The notes beneath the pieces are model-generated. The model did not search any database. It was not told the origin of the DNA and saw only the letters and a list, made by a program, of their open reading frames with translations. Source: Pieris napi (Eukaryota; Arthropoda; Insecta; Lepidoptera; Pieridae). From it: DNA of 64,000 nucleotides. The position numbers and the translations under genes are program-made. The stretch covers positions 5,468,501 to 5,532,500 of the forward strand of contig NC_062249.1 in NCBI RefSeq assembly GCF_905475465.1. The letters are read 5' to 3'. The number at the start of each line of letters is the position of its first letter. The first letter of the stretch is position 1. Shown in pieces: positions 46,893 to 59,212 of the stretch.

Positions 46893-47559
46893 TATAGCCA
46901 TACATATTATATAGGTTTCTCAGAAAACGTGATATAATCAAAGTAAAATGTACAGTAGTTATAAATTAACAAACCGTTGGTAATTCCTAGCGTAGAACCG
47001 TTAAGTATTAGAAGTTAGATTGCGCAGGTCGAACACTTTTGACCTTTATTAGCACCTGTTTTTGCGATAAACGGAATCGAACTACATAACTCTGAACAAA
47101 ATGTCAATGTTTCCGCTTTAATAGATACTAGATTACTTGGGTATATTTTATAAAATCAGGACTGGGAACGGCGTGGAGTCGTTTATTACATCAGAACAAT
47201 TTAGAGGTTTATTTTAGTTGTGAATTGTTGGGGTCTACAACAGGCTTTTCTATTTAAAAAATTAATTAATAAAAGCTACAGGGTAGTGTGTTTGTAGTTA
47301 TTTTTATTAAAGTCTTTAGATAAACTTGCCGCAGTCTGACAGTTTTCGAAATACGGAGGGAATAAAAAAGATATTGGATTTGCGTTCCCTAATTGTCATT
47401 ATTTCTTATAAAATCTGATAAAAGCCATGAGGCTGATTGCAGATGGATTAAAAAAAAAGTCTTTAGATAGATTTAATACAAGAAATATAATGTACACTTG
47501 TAAATGAGTACCTACTACCAACAGTGAGATCATATTGCTGGAATTAGTTATTAATTTTT
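46893..47559. other. AT-rich DNA, nothing recognised
   Basis: No supported features. Confidence 0.4.
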
Positions 47560-47710
47560 TGAAAAAAACAAAATGGACTGGACCTACATGAAAGAGATGT
47601 CGTCATAAGAAATGATGGACAGATAGACGTAATAGAACTACTGGGGAAAAACTGGATGAAAGTTACTCAAGACAAAGAGATAAGGAAAAATATGGAGGAG
47701 GAATACTAAA
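47560..47710 (+). mobile_element. LINE C-terminal fragment, family G-like
   Basis: The plus frame reads IELLGKNWMKVTQDKEIRKN then MEEEY and a stop, the W-x-x-x-A-x-D-R...W-K-x-x-E-E-A-Y pattern at the end of many LINE ORFs. Confidence 0.65.
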
Positions 47711-47794
47711 ACACTGGCAGAACTAACCTTAATTTATAGAACTAAGGAACTAATATTATTAACTTGAACTAGGTAATGTAAACTAAACATTTAC

Positions 47795-48185
47795 TGTATA
47801 GACGATGGCAAGCGGCCGGATGGGATGTCGATGATAGCTTGGAAAATGGGACGAGCTTTAGTATGGGATGCTACTTGTGTGGTCACGTTTGCCCCGTCTC
47901 ACCTCCTTTGGACAAGCAAAAAAGCTGGGGCGGCCGCAAGCACGCAGAAAATTATAAACGACACAAATATATAAGAGTCTTTCCTCCAACTTCGATTTTG
48001 TTCCCTTTGGAGTAGAGACTCTTTGGCCATGGGGTTCAAGTCTAGTGACGCATATTAAAGATTTAAGTTGGCGCCTGGTAGATAGTAACGGTGACTCCTG
48101 CTGGTGCTTTCCTAGCTCAATGAATAAGTATCGCAATACAGCGAGGAAATGCTGCCAGCGTTAAAGGTACACTGCCACAGGGACC
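47795..48185 (+). mobile_element. LINE ORF C-terminal fragment, family D, longest copy
   Basis: Covers ggcaagcggccggatgggat, a GC-rich middle (aaagctggggcggccgcaag), ttcgattttgttccctttgg and gcgaggaaatgctgccagcg. It is contiguous where the copy at 6318 is split by a MITE, which proves that insertion. Stops and frameshifts are present. Confidence 0.85.
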
Positions 48186-48689
48186 AAACTTTTTAAATTT
48201 GTTTTGATTTTCCTTTTAATAATTTTTATTATTACTTTGCAGGTGAAGAAAATTGTAAATACTGTATACTTAATTGAAATTAATAAAAGTATTTACAAAA
48301 GAACATTACAAAATTAAAAATAATGACTCTCTATTCCATTTCTGTTCCTATCACGGTTCACAGACTAACGTTATTGTGACTGCTCACGCTATTCTTAACA
48401 TATTTTAAAGACATTTTCATACATGACATGACATAGACGTAATCCTAGGTGTATTACGAACGATTAAAAAACTAAAAGAATAGTAGTAATGTAGTGGGTG
48501 TTTCATGTTGGAGTGAAAACGATTTTTTAAATTTAATAGAAAGGTGAAATGTATAGCTCTTATCTATCTATCTATCTAAATAAAAATGAATTGCAAGATA
48601 TGTTGTTTAGCGCAAAAATATAATATATAGAATAAATAAAAATGTTCTCTGAGCTGAGTAGTTTTTTATAGAGAAAGAAAAATAAAATT
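48186..48689. other. AT-rich DNA with a short (tatc)n run
   Basis: Four tandem tatc units at about 48,561. Otherwise nothing recognised. Confidence 0.45.
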
Positions 48690-48850
48690 AAGTTTTATTT
48701 AGTAAGTACATAGGTTTTTATTCCGTAAAAGCGAACAGTCTCTATGGAGTCGCATAGCAAAACGATCCATATGTTGGTATGTAGATACTAAAAAGGTAGA
48801 TTAAGTAAAAAATCATATTAAGGCAAAACGAAGTTCGCTAGTAATTGATA
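48690..48850. repeat. Dispersed repeat, family C, inverted
   Basis: Reverse orientation relative to 4128: acataggtttttattccgta, aaagcgaacagtctctatgg and aaaggtagattaagtaaaaa. Confidence 0.65.
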
Positions 48851-49256
48851 TAATCTAAATAGATAAAATATAGTAGCAATAAAGGAGCGAAAAGCCAAGT
48901 AAGAATAAAAAAAAATCTAAGATTTTGTCAACCGTCGTGTATCATATTTGTGAGTAATTATAACTCGAGACACCTCAGAGAATATACGTCATAAATAATA
49001 AACCCATTCTGATACTTTAAACAATAGCTAGAAAAGTTATGAGAAAATATTGCTTTCTAGTCTAATTACTACACTTTGATATCAGGCTTTGCTTATTATA
49101 CGTATAGATGGTATAAATATGTATTTTTATTAAGTGAATCATCATCATCAATGGCTATATCTCCCCTAGTGGGCCTTAGCCTCCTCAAGCACACCATCGC
49201 AATATATACAGTGGTTCCCGCGTACAACTTCGAATCCCTAGTTTCGAGGTCCTTGA

Positions 49257-49401
49257 CAATTTGGCATTCTGATAAACAATAAACCACAAGCTCCCTCCTT
49301 ATCAGAATGCCAAATCATAAATGAATGCTTCACGACTGATTTGAGCGCGACCGCCGCTGTGTGAGTTCGAAAAGTAAGTGAGTTACAGAATCGCAAGGCA
49401 G
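49257..49401. mobile_element. MITE, family E, rearranged copy with internal hairpin
   Basis: The right part (gactgatttgagcgcgaccg through gagttacagaatcgcaaggc) matches 29,284. The left part has an extra inverted pair (atttggcattctgataa at 49,257 and ttatcagaatgccaaat at 49,300) instead of the normal left end. Confidence 0.75.
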
Positions 49402-49574
49402 CTATCGCTTTTAGATTTCGTCTATAGAGTCTGGCTAATGAAAAGCGCGGCAAATTAAAAAAAAAAGTATTTATTTTGTGGATTAAACTTACTTGATACT
49501 TGATTTTATTTTATTATTTTTACATTGATAGTACCTAACTGTATTTCTATGAAATTAAATACTATAAAATAATA

Positions 49575-49700
49575 ATAATAATAAAAACTTTATTAATGAC
49601 TTGGGTTTGCGACAGAAATCATAAATCGCTAGTCCCCACACTAGGGAGGCCCTGTGTTGTGGGTTACTAGAAAACAATTATTTCGTGGTACATGTAAATT
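49575..49700. repeat. (aat)n run and dispersed-repeat fragment
   Basis: An aataataat run is followed by acttgggtttgcgacagaaa and tagtccccacactagggagg, which looks like a LINE-tail remnant. Single copy in the window. Confidence 0.4.
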
Positions 49701-50407
49701 ATTAGTCTTTTACTATTGATACTTTAAATGACACAACTTTATTCGGAATAATCAAATCCTGCGCAAGAAAGGAAAGTTTTCAAATAATTAAATTATCTTC
49801 TTTCATTAGCCAGACTCTAGTAAAATGAAAGAAAACGCCGCATTTTGCTTAATTCTATTTCGTCATAAGCGTGTAGTCTATTTACAAGTAGGTACGCAAC
49901 ACTGTCGTACTGTTTAACGTTTGGCCCACAGGTTCTATTACCACTTATTACTGTATAGTGAAGAAGAAAATGCGAAGGCAGAAATAAGAATGTGATTGGA
50001 TTCAATCAAGCATAAAAGAGTCGATTTTTTTTAAACATACCACTTAATATGTGCAACTTGGTACAACTTTGACTTGCCGTGTGAGCGACAGAGGTCGCTA
50101 TAAAAGTCCTTATTTTATACGAAGCTTTGCAACTTCACAATTATAAAACTCGTTCACATCTATGTAAATAAAACAATAATTAAATAATTTAAAAATCCCT
50201 TATAGCAAAAACTATTTTCTCACCCGAGCGTGGCAACCACAGATAATTAATAGAAAAAAACAACATTGTCTATGGTCCATTTAGTTTTTCACAAGGCGCG
50301 CAGTAATTATAAAAGTTCAATAACTTTTTGCTTGCATCGGTTAGACGTTTAGGTATTTATGTTCGTATCTATGAATAACGGTACGACTTAACAATAGCAC
50401 GTCAGTT
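49701..50407. other. AT-rich DNA, nothing recognised
   Basis: No supported features. Confidence 0.4.
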
Positions 50408-50515
50408 TTTTTTATATAACAGTGGCCAAATGGGAAAGTCTTATCTGGTGATAAGTGATATTGTCGCCCATGGACATTCTCAATACCGGATTGCGAGTGC
50501 GTTGCCGGCCTTTAA
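50408..50515 (-). mobile_element. LINE 3' end, family B, tail only
   Basis: T run, then ataagtgatattgtcgccca and gcgagtgcgttgccggcctt. Confidence 0.8.
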
Positions 50516-51251
50516 AGTTGATCTTAAAAACATATTGCAATACAAAATGAACCGTGACGAGGTCATTTCAAATGATAGTTTCGATGGTGATTTCTCTGCG
50601 TCCGTATATTTAATTGAAGAATTGAATTTAAGTAAATATTTGTATTGGAAATGGGACGTTTTGAAATTTATAACTTAATTATATGTTGCTCTGAACAACT
50701 TTTGTCGATTATTAATTAGTAAACAAATATTGTCATGTTTCATTTTGGCACAATCCTAAAGTATAAAAAATAATATAAATATGTCTTTATTTTTATAAGG
50801 CTGGAAAAAGTGAAAAAGATTTAAAAACATTAGTTTTGAGGTAAGGCTATAAAAAGGCAAAGGCAAAAAGGTTTTCAAGCCCCGTCCAAAGGTACAATAG
50901 TATAATTTAATAATAAAATAATAGACATAATTTTTCAAAATTTATGTAATATCATCGATTTATTTTCAACACACAAATATACAGTATTTAGAATATTTTT
51001 AACGTACATAATAATAATAATTAAAAATGGATAAATAGAAATTTAAACAAATATAAAATGTTTGGTCTCTGTGGCCCCTTTAATGCTGGTAGCATTTCCT
51101 CGTTGCGATAATTATTGCTTTTTATTAATTAATTTGTGGTCTACTTCTTTTTTTATGTGTTTGTGTAACTGAACGCCTTCTTTTGGACAATCGAGTCTGT
51201 TACAATAACCTTGCGCTGTGAAACCGTGGTACATATTTGCTATAAAACTTT
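50516..51251. other. AT-rich DNA, nothing recognised
   Basis: Possible family D trace at about 51,075-51,110 (taatgctggtagcatttcct). Otherwise nothing. Confidence 0.4.
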
Positions 51252-51402
51252 TTGACAAAAAGAAAAGAGCGTACCAATTCTTGAAAGGCCGGCAACGCAC
51301 TTGCGAGCCTTCTGGCATTGTGAGTGTCCATGGACGGCGGTATCACTTAACATCAGGTGAGCCTCCTGCCCGTTTGCCTCCTATTACATAAAAAAAAAAA
51401 AC
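51252..51402 (+). mobile_element. LINE 3' end, family B, with A tail
   Basis: aaaagagcgtaccaattctt, gccggcaacgcacttgcgag, ggcggtatcacttaacatca, and a terminal run of A after attacat. This copy shows that the sense strand ends in poly(A). Confidence 0.9.
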
Positions 51403-51589
51403 ATAATACCATATTTTTACCAATAATAACAAATCTTAAATAAATTATACCATAAGGGTGTAAAGTAAATTAAACGTTTTTTATATAATTAACAGAGAAC
51501 CGTTAAAATTAATATTAATGTAAATTTAGAATTAATTTAATATTAACCTTAATAAATATTTACCCATAGGGAAAGCATTGTCATATTAG

Positions 51590-51905
51590 GGTTAAAAACA
51601 GCCTGTATCAGGGAAGACGTGGACCTTTACTTCGTACTTCGCTCACTCCAGTGAGCTTCCGTCCTGCCCTTCAAGCGATTGCAACTCCGCGGCGGCCCAA
51701 GCCGAGCCCTTTCGTTAGTCGCGAGAAAATTCCAACCCAGATAGGCTTGTCAAAATAGCCCTACCTGAGCCGTCAAGGCCCTTCAGGCAAACAGCGACAT
51801 TCCATTAAAAAAAGGGACCATAAGGCCTTTAGACCAGTCAGTAGTTAGACTGGTCAAGGATCCTCTGTATAGTTTGGAAGAACTCCTCGACAAAATCATT
51901 TGTGT
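51590..51905. other. GC-rich segment of unknown origin
   Basis: A block of about 300 bp with caactccgcggcggcccaag and ccctacctgagccgtcaagg stands out from AT-rich flanks. No long open frame is present. A retroelement untranslated region is the likeliest explanation. Confidence 0.35.
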
Positions 51906-52029
51906 ACGAACGTTATTGCATTAACTTAAATCCTCCTTTGTCTCTTTCCTACAAATTTTAATAATACTATAACGAAAAAAGACAGTATGATACGGTGTAA
52001 TTAGACTGCAGCTTTTAAAATTAGAGAGT

Positions 52030-52335
52030 AACTACTGAGCAGTTTTGGCTTCAGCGTGCGACTCTCACCCCTGAGGTCGTAGGTCGATCCCCGGCTGTGC
52101 ACCAATGGACTTTCTTTTAACATTCGCTCGAACGGTGACGGAAAACATCGTTAGGAAACCGACATGTCTTAGACCCAAAAAGTCGACGGCATGTGTCAGG
52201 CACTGGAGGCTGATCGCCTACTTGCCTATTAGATTGAAAAATAATTATAAAACACATGCAGATCTGAGAAAATGACAGAGAATCTGAGGCCCTGACCTAA
52301 AAACGGTTATAGTGCCACTGATTTTATTTTTTTAA
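52030..52335 (+). repeat. tRNA-derived SINE, family A, full length
   Basis: gcttcagcgtgcgactctca, ggtcgatccccggctgtgc (one base lost in the B box), gaaaacatcgttaggaaacc, cgacggcatgtgtcaggcac, and tail aacggttatagtgccactga with a T run. Confidence 0.9.
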
Positions 52336-54145
52336 TTTACTAAAGTGCGGGAAACTTTAAGGTCAGAAACAGTATATTGAAATATATATAATAAAATACC
52401 TGACTTTATGGCAAGAACGTAGATAGTAGTATAACGAAATGTTAATAAGTATTATTAACGTTGGTATAATAAGTACATATAGTAATTCCTAGCAAAAGAA
52501 TAATCAGTTGACCTTTCCGCCAGGAACGCAAGCGGAACGGGGAAGCAACTCGTATGCGTTATCAATTATTATTATTTATGTTGCAGGTGATCATCAAATT
52601 CAGACTTTTGACAAAGATATAGTGTATTAACATTAGTAGAAAGAAAATTATTACATATTATGTTAGCATTGGGATTTTTTTAAATTTATAAATCTTAAAT
52701 TTCATTTATTTGCCATATACCTATGTATGTTTAGAGCATATTAATTCTTTTTAAATATATGTTTATAAATAAATTCAGCACTATACAAATAAGGTTATTT
52801 TCAATATCCAGAGTCAATCAAAATATACTAACAATCAAAGCCATTCAAATTAAATTAAAATAATAAATAGGTATTTTATTTAAATAATATCTATAGCAAA
52901 ACGTTGCATTTTTACTACTATTCCAGAAACGGTAATTTTAACAGTGTCTATTTTTACCCTGAAACAGTAACATAACTAAATATAAGGCAGCCCCCTATTG
53001 TGGAGTGATAAAGAGCCGTCATATCAGATGCAACACGCGAACATACAACAATTTTACATATTAATATGACATTTAGCGATAAAATCCTTTTACGGTAAAA
53101 GTAAGAACCGTTGCAATTTGTGTAAACAGTATTTTAATTATAATTAGCTATCCGAGCTATTGCAACTCTATAGCGTGAGGTCATGCCTTCAAAACCTCAA
53201 TAGATTTTTCTTTCTATGAAAGCATATCACTCTTGTCCAAAGCAAACACTGATAGGAATTCAGCATGTCTTTATGTCAATGGGATGTCAAAAAATCGATA
53301 TGACGCACTCGAACAGAAGGCTGATCATCTACTTGCCATGTGTCAGTGGGTCACCCAAATGGGGTTAAACCAGGGCTGGGGTTTAGCGCTGGTAGTCAGA
53401 TTACTCTGGGGTTTACTCCATAAAGAAATGTAAAGTAAAATATGAACTAAAGTAAAATAACATTTAAATTACCTTGTATTGTTAAGTAAAGTTCTTTAAT
53501 TGTTACTTAGTTTAAAACTATTAATATTTCTATCTTAACTATCTGGCTATTTCATAATTCAAGAACAGATGCAATCTTAATCTATAATATTTATTGTAAT
53601 GCTATTAGAAGCAAATAGTTTTATATCTAACAACAAACACCAAACAATTATAGTTCAATTACATAATATATTATTAATAATAAATTAAGACTTAAGGTCG
53701 TATAAAATGATAGTATACTAATAATAAAGTGATTAAAGAAAATTATCTTCAATCGCGACACGCCTTCAACGCGCCGGCAATTTTGTGATTTCAGATAAAC
53801 TTAGTTGAAAATGAGACTCGTTATGCCTTTTTATCGTGGACTTTTATCGTAAATTGTATAATTATTAGATTGCAAAAGCTTCCTTCTTAATAAATTCACT
53901 TCCATTTGAATTTTAAATAGAGTTTTGTTTGTAGCAGTTGTTTGTTGTTGGTTCTATAAAATTTTGGTAGATTCATCCACTAACCGGTACTCTTTGAAAT
54001 GAAAGCTACTGCTTTTAAAGTTATGATTATTTTTTATTATCACTGTTGTATTGCATTCTGTACCTCAAACGTAAAAAAATATTTAGTTAACATTTCATTC
54101 TCTGCGAACTCTGTGTTCCAATTAATGAATAAACATAAGTGTATA
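52336..54145. other. AT-rich DNA, nothing recognised
   Basis: A possible SINE trace at about 53,300-53,350 (agaaggctgatcatctactt). Otherwise no gene or repeat is supported. Confidence 0.4.
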
Positions 54146-54284
54146 AGTGCCATCTGTTGACATTACTAAAGCTATTCGAAATTTATTTTGTTAAAAGCGC
54201 CATCTAGTAATTAATGAAAAGGTTGCTACATTGTTTATTTTGTATGTTATTCATTAGTTTGTTCAGTTGGCAGCAGATGGCGCT
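54146..54284. promoter_or_regulatory. Cluster of three CTCF-like motifs
   Basis: agtgccatctgtt (54,146, minus), agcgccatctag (54,196, minus) and cagatggcgct (54,274, plus) each match or nearly match the insect CTCF core AGATGGCGC. The first two point one way and the third the opposite way. The cluster lies between the unidentified gene and the dati-like gene. The same core also occurs inside some lepidopteran repeats (24,087), so insulator function is only a proposal. Confidence 0.4.
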
Positions 54285-54390
54285 AAACAAAATATTTAAA
54301 TATATGTTTTTATTTATTGAAGGGAGATTTGAAAGTTATGATTTTATAATTAAAAAAATCAATAAATATATGTTTAATTTACAATTATTA

Positions 54391-54450
54391 TCTAAGCTAC
54401 CACCCAAATTCAGTAAATTACATTTGACTGAATTTGGGTGGTAGCTTAGA
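54391..54450. ncRNA. Perfect 24-bp hairpin with 12-nt loop (RNA candidate)
   Basis: Arms 54,391-54,414 and 54,427-54,450 are exact reverse complements (core ctaccacccaaattcagt / actgaatttgggtggtag). A 60-nt fold of this size resembles a short pre-miRNA or an siRNA-producing hairpin, but a perfect stem is unusual for a conserved miRNA. It could also be a tiny inverted-repeat insertion. The function is not known. Confidence 0.4.
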
Positions 54451-55958
54451 GTAGCTTTAAGAGTAGAATGTGTATGTCCACAAAGTACAATAATTACTTA
54501 ATAGATGTCGCTTATAGAAGTGTATTCAACGCTTATATAATTTAAGTAGTTATCTAAGAAAATTCAGGAGTTTTTCATTGCAAATGAAATTTTTACATAT
54601 AGACAGTATATAGTGTGTATTAAAACCATGGTCTTGCTGATTTGTCCTAATAATTTAGCTCAATAAAATAAATAAAAAACCTGAATTATTTCGTATTTTA
54701 ATAGTAGGTTTTGTATTTAGTAGGTAATCCTACTGATAGAATGCACTTTATGGTTGCTTATTATGCAGATATATTGTATGTATTATGTTTTTATTAGTAA
54801 GAATAAAATAAAAACGTTTATGGATATGTTGAATTAATATTAGTGTAACGATAACAAAAAAAGGCTGTTTTGTACAGTTTCATAAAGCAGTCACTAAATC
54901 ATTTCTTTTTTCAATTTCTTTTTGACTGTATTGTATTTTAGCGTGACGTGATTGGGAAAAAATAAACACAATAATATGAATCATGTTTTTATTTTTTAAA
55001 ATAATTATAGCTAACCGTTTCGGCAATAATAGTTACTATTCTCGGTTTAATGACACATTAAGCATTCCACGTTGTTAAAATAATATTAAATTAATGGGTT
55101 AATATTGTTCGAAAGTTTAATTTAAAAATTATTAACGTTATAACACTAAAACTTAACTTTACAGTATGACTATGAGTCGAAGAAAATAATAACTTCTATA
55201 AAAAATATAATATTTAAAAAAACACATCGGAGCTTAAAGTAATTATTAGTTAAACATGGCATCGTATTTAACACAAATATTATAAATAACTCTATACAAG
55301 AATAAAAACTAAACAAAAGAAGAGTCGTGCAATTTTCCCTACAAAATGGTAGATTTTTCGAAACTGGTATCATTATACCTAAACATCAAGGTAACACGTC
55401 ACTTCCTAATTTATACACAATTTATTTAATAGCCAAACGTGATTTTGACATCTAAACTAACGCCTAAATACATAGCCGAATTATTTTAATAGGTACAATA
55501 ATTTTGAATTTTTACAAACGTTTCCATTCTTACACGCCAAAAAGTGTTTAAATTTTGTATATTCACGACATTTAGAAATAAAAAACAAGGACTAGAACAC
55601 ACCGATTGGGATAGCAAAAACACTTGACAAATTTTCCTTTTTAAAATTCAACGCAAATGCCCGTGTGACATTATTGAGTTTAGCGGCTAGTCGCAACGTT
55701 GTAGAGAAATAATGCGCTGTTGGATGTGTTTTGACATTTCAAAAATTTCGCCAAAAGATCAAAATAAACATTCACAATACCAACGTTATATTGACGGAAT
55801 CACAGCTTGGTTCGAAAATATTTTTATCTCAAAATGATCGCAACACTAAAGGGTCATAGCCCATAAAACACCGATACCTATTACATTTAATTACTTTTTT
55901 TTGTTTTTTTTTATTTCGTTGTCACTACTCAATGCGGAGTTTACACTCCACATACTAA
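54451..55958. other. Repeat-poor AT-rich DNA
   Basis: No member of the window's repeat families is seen. It may include the end of the 3' UTR of the zinc-finger gene. Confidence 0.4.
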
Positions 55959-56002
55959 TGGGCCCGTTTATAAAATACTGTCGTGTTTTATAAACGGGCC
56001 CA
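55959..56002. repeat. 17-bp perfect inverted repeat (hairpin)
   Basis: tgggcccgtttataaaa (55,959-55,975) and ttttataaacgggccca (55,986-56,002) with a 10-base spacer. On the plus strand the stem can extend by a wobble and two more pairs. It may be a minimal MITE or a structural element in the 3' UTR. Confidence 0.85.
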
Positions 56003-59000
56003 CAATCACATTACATTTATTACTATCTTAAGCATAAGAATATATGTATTAACTACTATGTGTTATGAATTGAAAACCTGGTTATCCTGTCTACACTTAA
56101 CTTACAAATACTTGTATATTTGGCTAAATATTTAAAAATAAGAGACAAACAGAAACTACAAAGCGTAAATCAAAACGATAACAGTCAATAAGGATGATTA
56201 ATAAAATCAACAGCAATTTATGATTTAAAAACTTAACAAAAACATTGTTTTAGCGTTGCATTTTGTTCTTAACGGAAACAATGCAACACGTTTAACAACA
56301 TTAAATAACATTAAAATAAAAAATGTAATGTAATCGCAAGTTGGACGCGAGTTTTGTCTGTTATGATTGAAATATAACTTTTATATTAATTCTTTGAAAT
56401 TCCTCATTGCTTAATTAATTGTATATTATAAAATCATTATACGGCGTTACCTAAACTTTTAGCTGTGATCGAGTCGAGATTCTATACAATTGTTCTTTTT
56501 AAATATGGTTTTGATCTTTATTCATAACAGACGGTAAATTTATTCTTCATATGAGACAACAGAACTGCTTCATTTTCCGTGAGATTTTAATTTGTATTAA
56601 TTGTCAAAATGTCGATTTTAAAGCAGTTTTATGAAAATATAACGTCTTAAAGTCTAGTAACAAAATGTAAAAATATTAATCGTATTAAGCCAATAAAATT
56701 AAAAATGTCGCGACCATTTCTCAATAAAAACGAACCAACAGCGCATTTGTAAAAACAATACGGAAATACTATCTTCCATATTTTGTATCAACATAATCCA
56801 GTACTATTGTAACTAATTCAAAGGAAGGGAAAAATGCGAATTCGGAAATGGAATCGCATTTTTCCATTCTCTTGACAGCAAGCGATATTGATCGCGATAT
56901 ACTGTAATTAGGCTTATTTATTGTACAGCTTAACTATGGAATTTTATCGTAAAATAAATGTAGAAAAAATTTCACATTTTTCACAATTTTTTTTTCAACA
57001 TTAAAAAATTTAATTGTCAAAAACTTAAACATAACTCGGTCAGACATGATCTGTTATAACTATTCCGTTTCGATGATCACAGAAATTATATTTGAGCCTG
57101 CGTCCTTGCCTTTATCTATAGTTATTGTATTTTTGCCGTCTAAAAAAATCTTTAAAAATTTGTGTATTTCGAAAATATATTATTTTTTACAAATATCGTT
57201 CGACAAAGACGCAAGCTCAAAGCTTTAGATTTGAACACTTTTCTGGAAACGTAACTTGCTCTAAATATCTAATTTAGGATTCCTGATCCGTGCTTCATTA
57301 GTTTTGTACAACTCACACTCGTGAGTACTAATGCATGTTTAATTATAACTTTAAAAATACCAAACGTCCATAAATTTTTCCTTCTACTAAGATCTAAATT
57401 TAAAACAATACAATTTATACAATATTCATAGGAACTTCTTTTGTTGTTATATTAAATTTATTTATATATTAAAATTTATTGAGGATTTTTTTTACATAAA
57501 TAGCGATCCGTTCGTTAACGGATAAGTCAGTCGAAAATTTTCAATGTATTATTTGTATAACGTTTCCTATTTGATTCATCGTCGGATATCCTGCTCTTAT
57601 ACATGTCCTTAACACTCCAAATGATAAGTATAATTCGCCGAAAAGTTTTGTGTATCTAAATGAAATACATAATTGGAAATCAGTTATTAAATCAAATAGT
57701 TAATAACCAAAATTCACCATATAAACAAGAAACGATTTGGGCTATTGCATTGTTTTTCATTTTTACATTGATACAGTGACAGTTTGAATTACACATTAAT
57801 TCACATTAATTATGTAATCACTGCCTTATACCAATATTAATTCAAGAATGAAATAATTACGTACATTAAATCAGTTTACTTACCTTACCTAGTACGATTA
57901 TAAGTAGAATAATACGATGTATAATTGTAAATACGTATAGTCGTATGTATAATTATACAAACGCCCTTAATTATAATACATGATGATAATATTAAAAGAA
58001 TATTCGGCAACACTTGACATTCTTGTTGTAAATTCCAAACTCATTGCCATTTCGGATATCTCCCAAAACGGAATGATTTTGGAATTTCGTTGTAAACTAT
58101 AAATCTATTGTTGCAACTGGAAAGCTGCTGAAAGCAAAATGCTTCGGTGATCTGTAAAGATCGTGTGGGCTATTGTTTATTTAAAAATATGAATATATAA
58201 AATAAAAGTGTATGTTCGGGCTTAATCTGTATCCATGAAAGGATGTCTCATGTCAAGACTTGTCAAAGTAGTGTTAACATATTCCATATATTGTGTACGT
58301 CCTGTAGACTCATTTCAGTGAAAAATTACTATTTTTCAACTCCGAAATAAAGAAAAATACGGCAGTCTTGTAAAACATAATTCATATGTACATCTATACA
58401 AATTAAAGTGTAAATAAAGGTTACATTAAAATAATAATTAATATAAAATAAAGTATTCTTTTAGATTATAAACAGAAGCATCAACATTATGCATATATAC
58501 AATTAATCTAATATGGCATTAAAAAATAAAATTAACTCTTAGCAATTGATAAAAGATTTAAGAAAAACAATTTTGAAAACAATATTGTGCGATAATTCTT
58601 GACTAGCATAAGATGTGTTATTGCGAAAATATGAAATAAAAAATTAGATTAATATTTGAAACTAGAAATAGATGGAAATATTGCAACGGATATTGCGACT
58701 CGCTAAATGCGAAAGAACGTGCTCTGTTTTGGCACATAACCTTTGTACCTAATCAGCTAAGCAATAAAGCTAAAATAAAATATACTATTAAAATAAACAA
58801 CATTAACCAATAAATAAATTTTGAATTGCACTGATTTCGTCATTTATCCTCTACATCTAATTACTTGCTTGGGCGAGTTTTTGTTCCATTTTGTTCATAC
58901 TTTTTATTTAGGTACATTTACTTTTATATGTACACAATAATCCTTTAAACATTCTCTATATACACCAGTAGTCTATCTAAATTTATTTAATATTAATCAC

Positions 59001-59212
59001 TGTTTCAATTTTACTCAACTAATTTATAGTTAGATAATTTTGCACCCAAAAACAATTTATAATCAATTGCAAAAAACAAATCACCAACCAGAGGCGATTT
59101 CACGCTCCGTCCAAAAAAACCGTTCAAAAATATACGAAAAATCTTAAAATTTTCCATTAGATTACTTATTTTAGCGACGAGAAATCGCATCGGATTAGTA
59201 ATAGCTGAAATT
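56003..59212 (-). other. Probable long 3' UTR and flank of the dati-like gene
   Basis: More than 3 kb directly downstream of the stop codon with no recognisable SINE, LINE or MITE, unlike most of the window. Several minus-strand AATAAA strings exist (for example 58,908-58,903), so the poly(A) site cannot be chosen from sequence alone. Neural transcription-factor genes in insects often have long 3' UTRs. Confidence 0.4.

Noticed and set aside
54214..54444. 76-codon plus-strand frame near the hairpin
   Set aside because: AT-rich Lys/Ile/Phe composition and it ends inside a perfect inverted repeat; chance frame.
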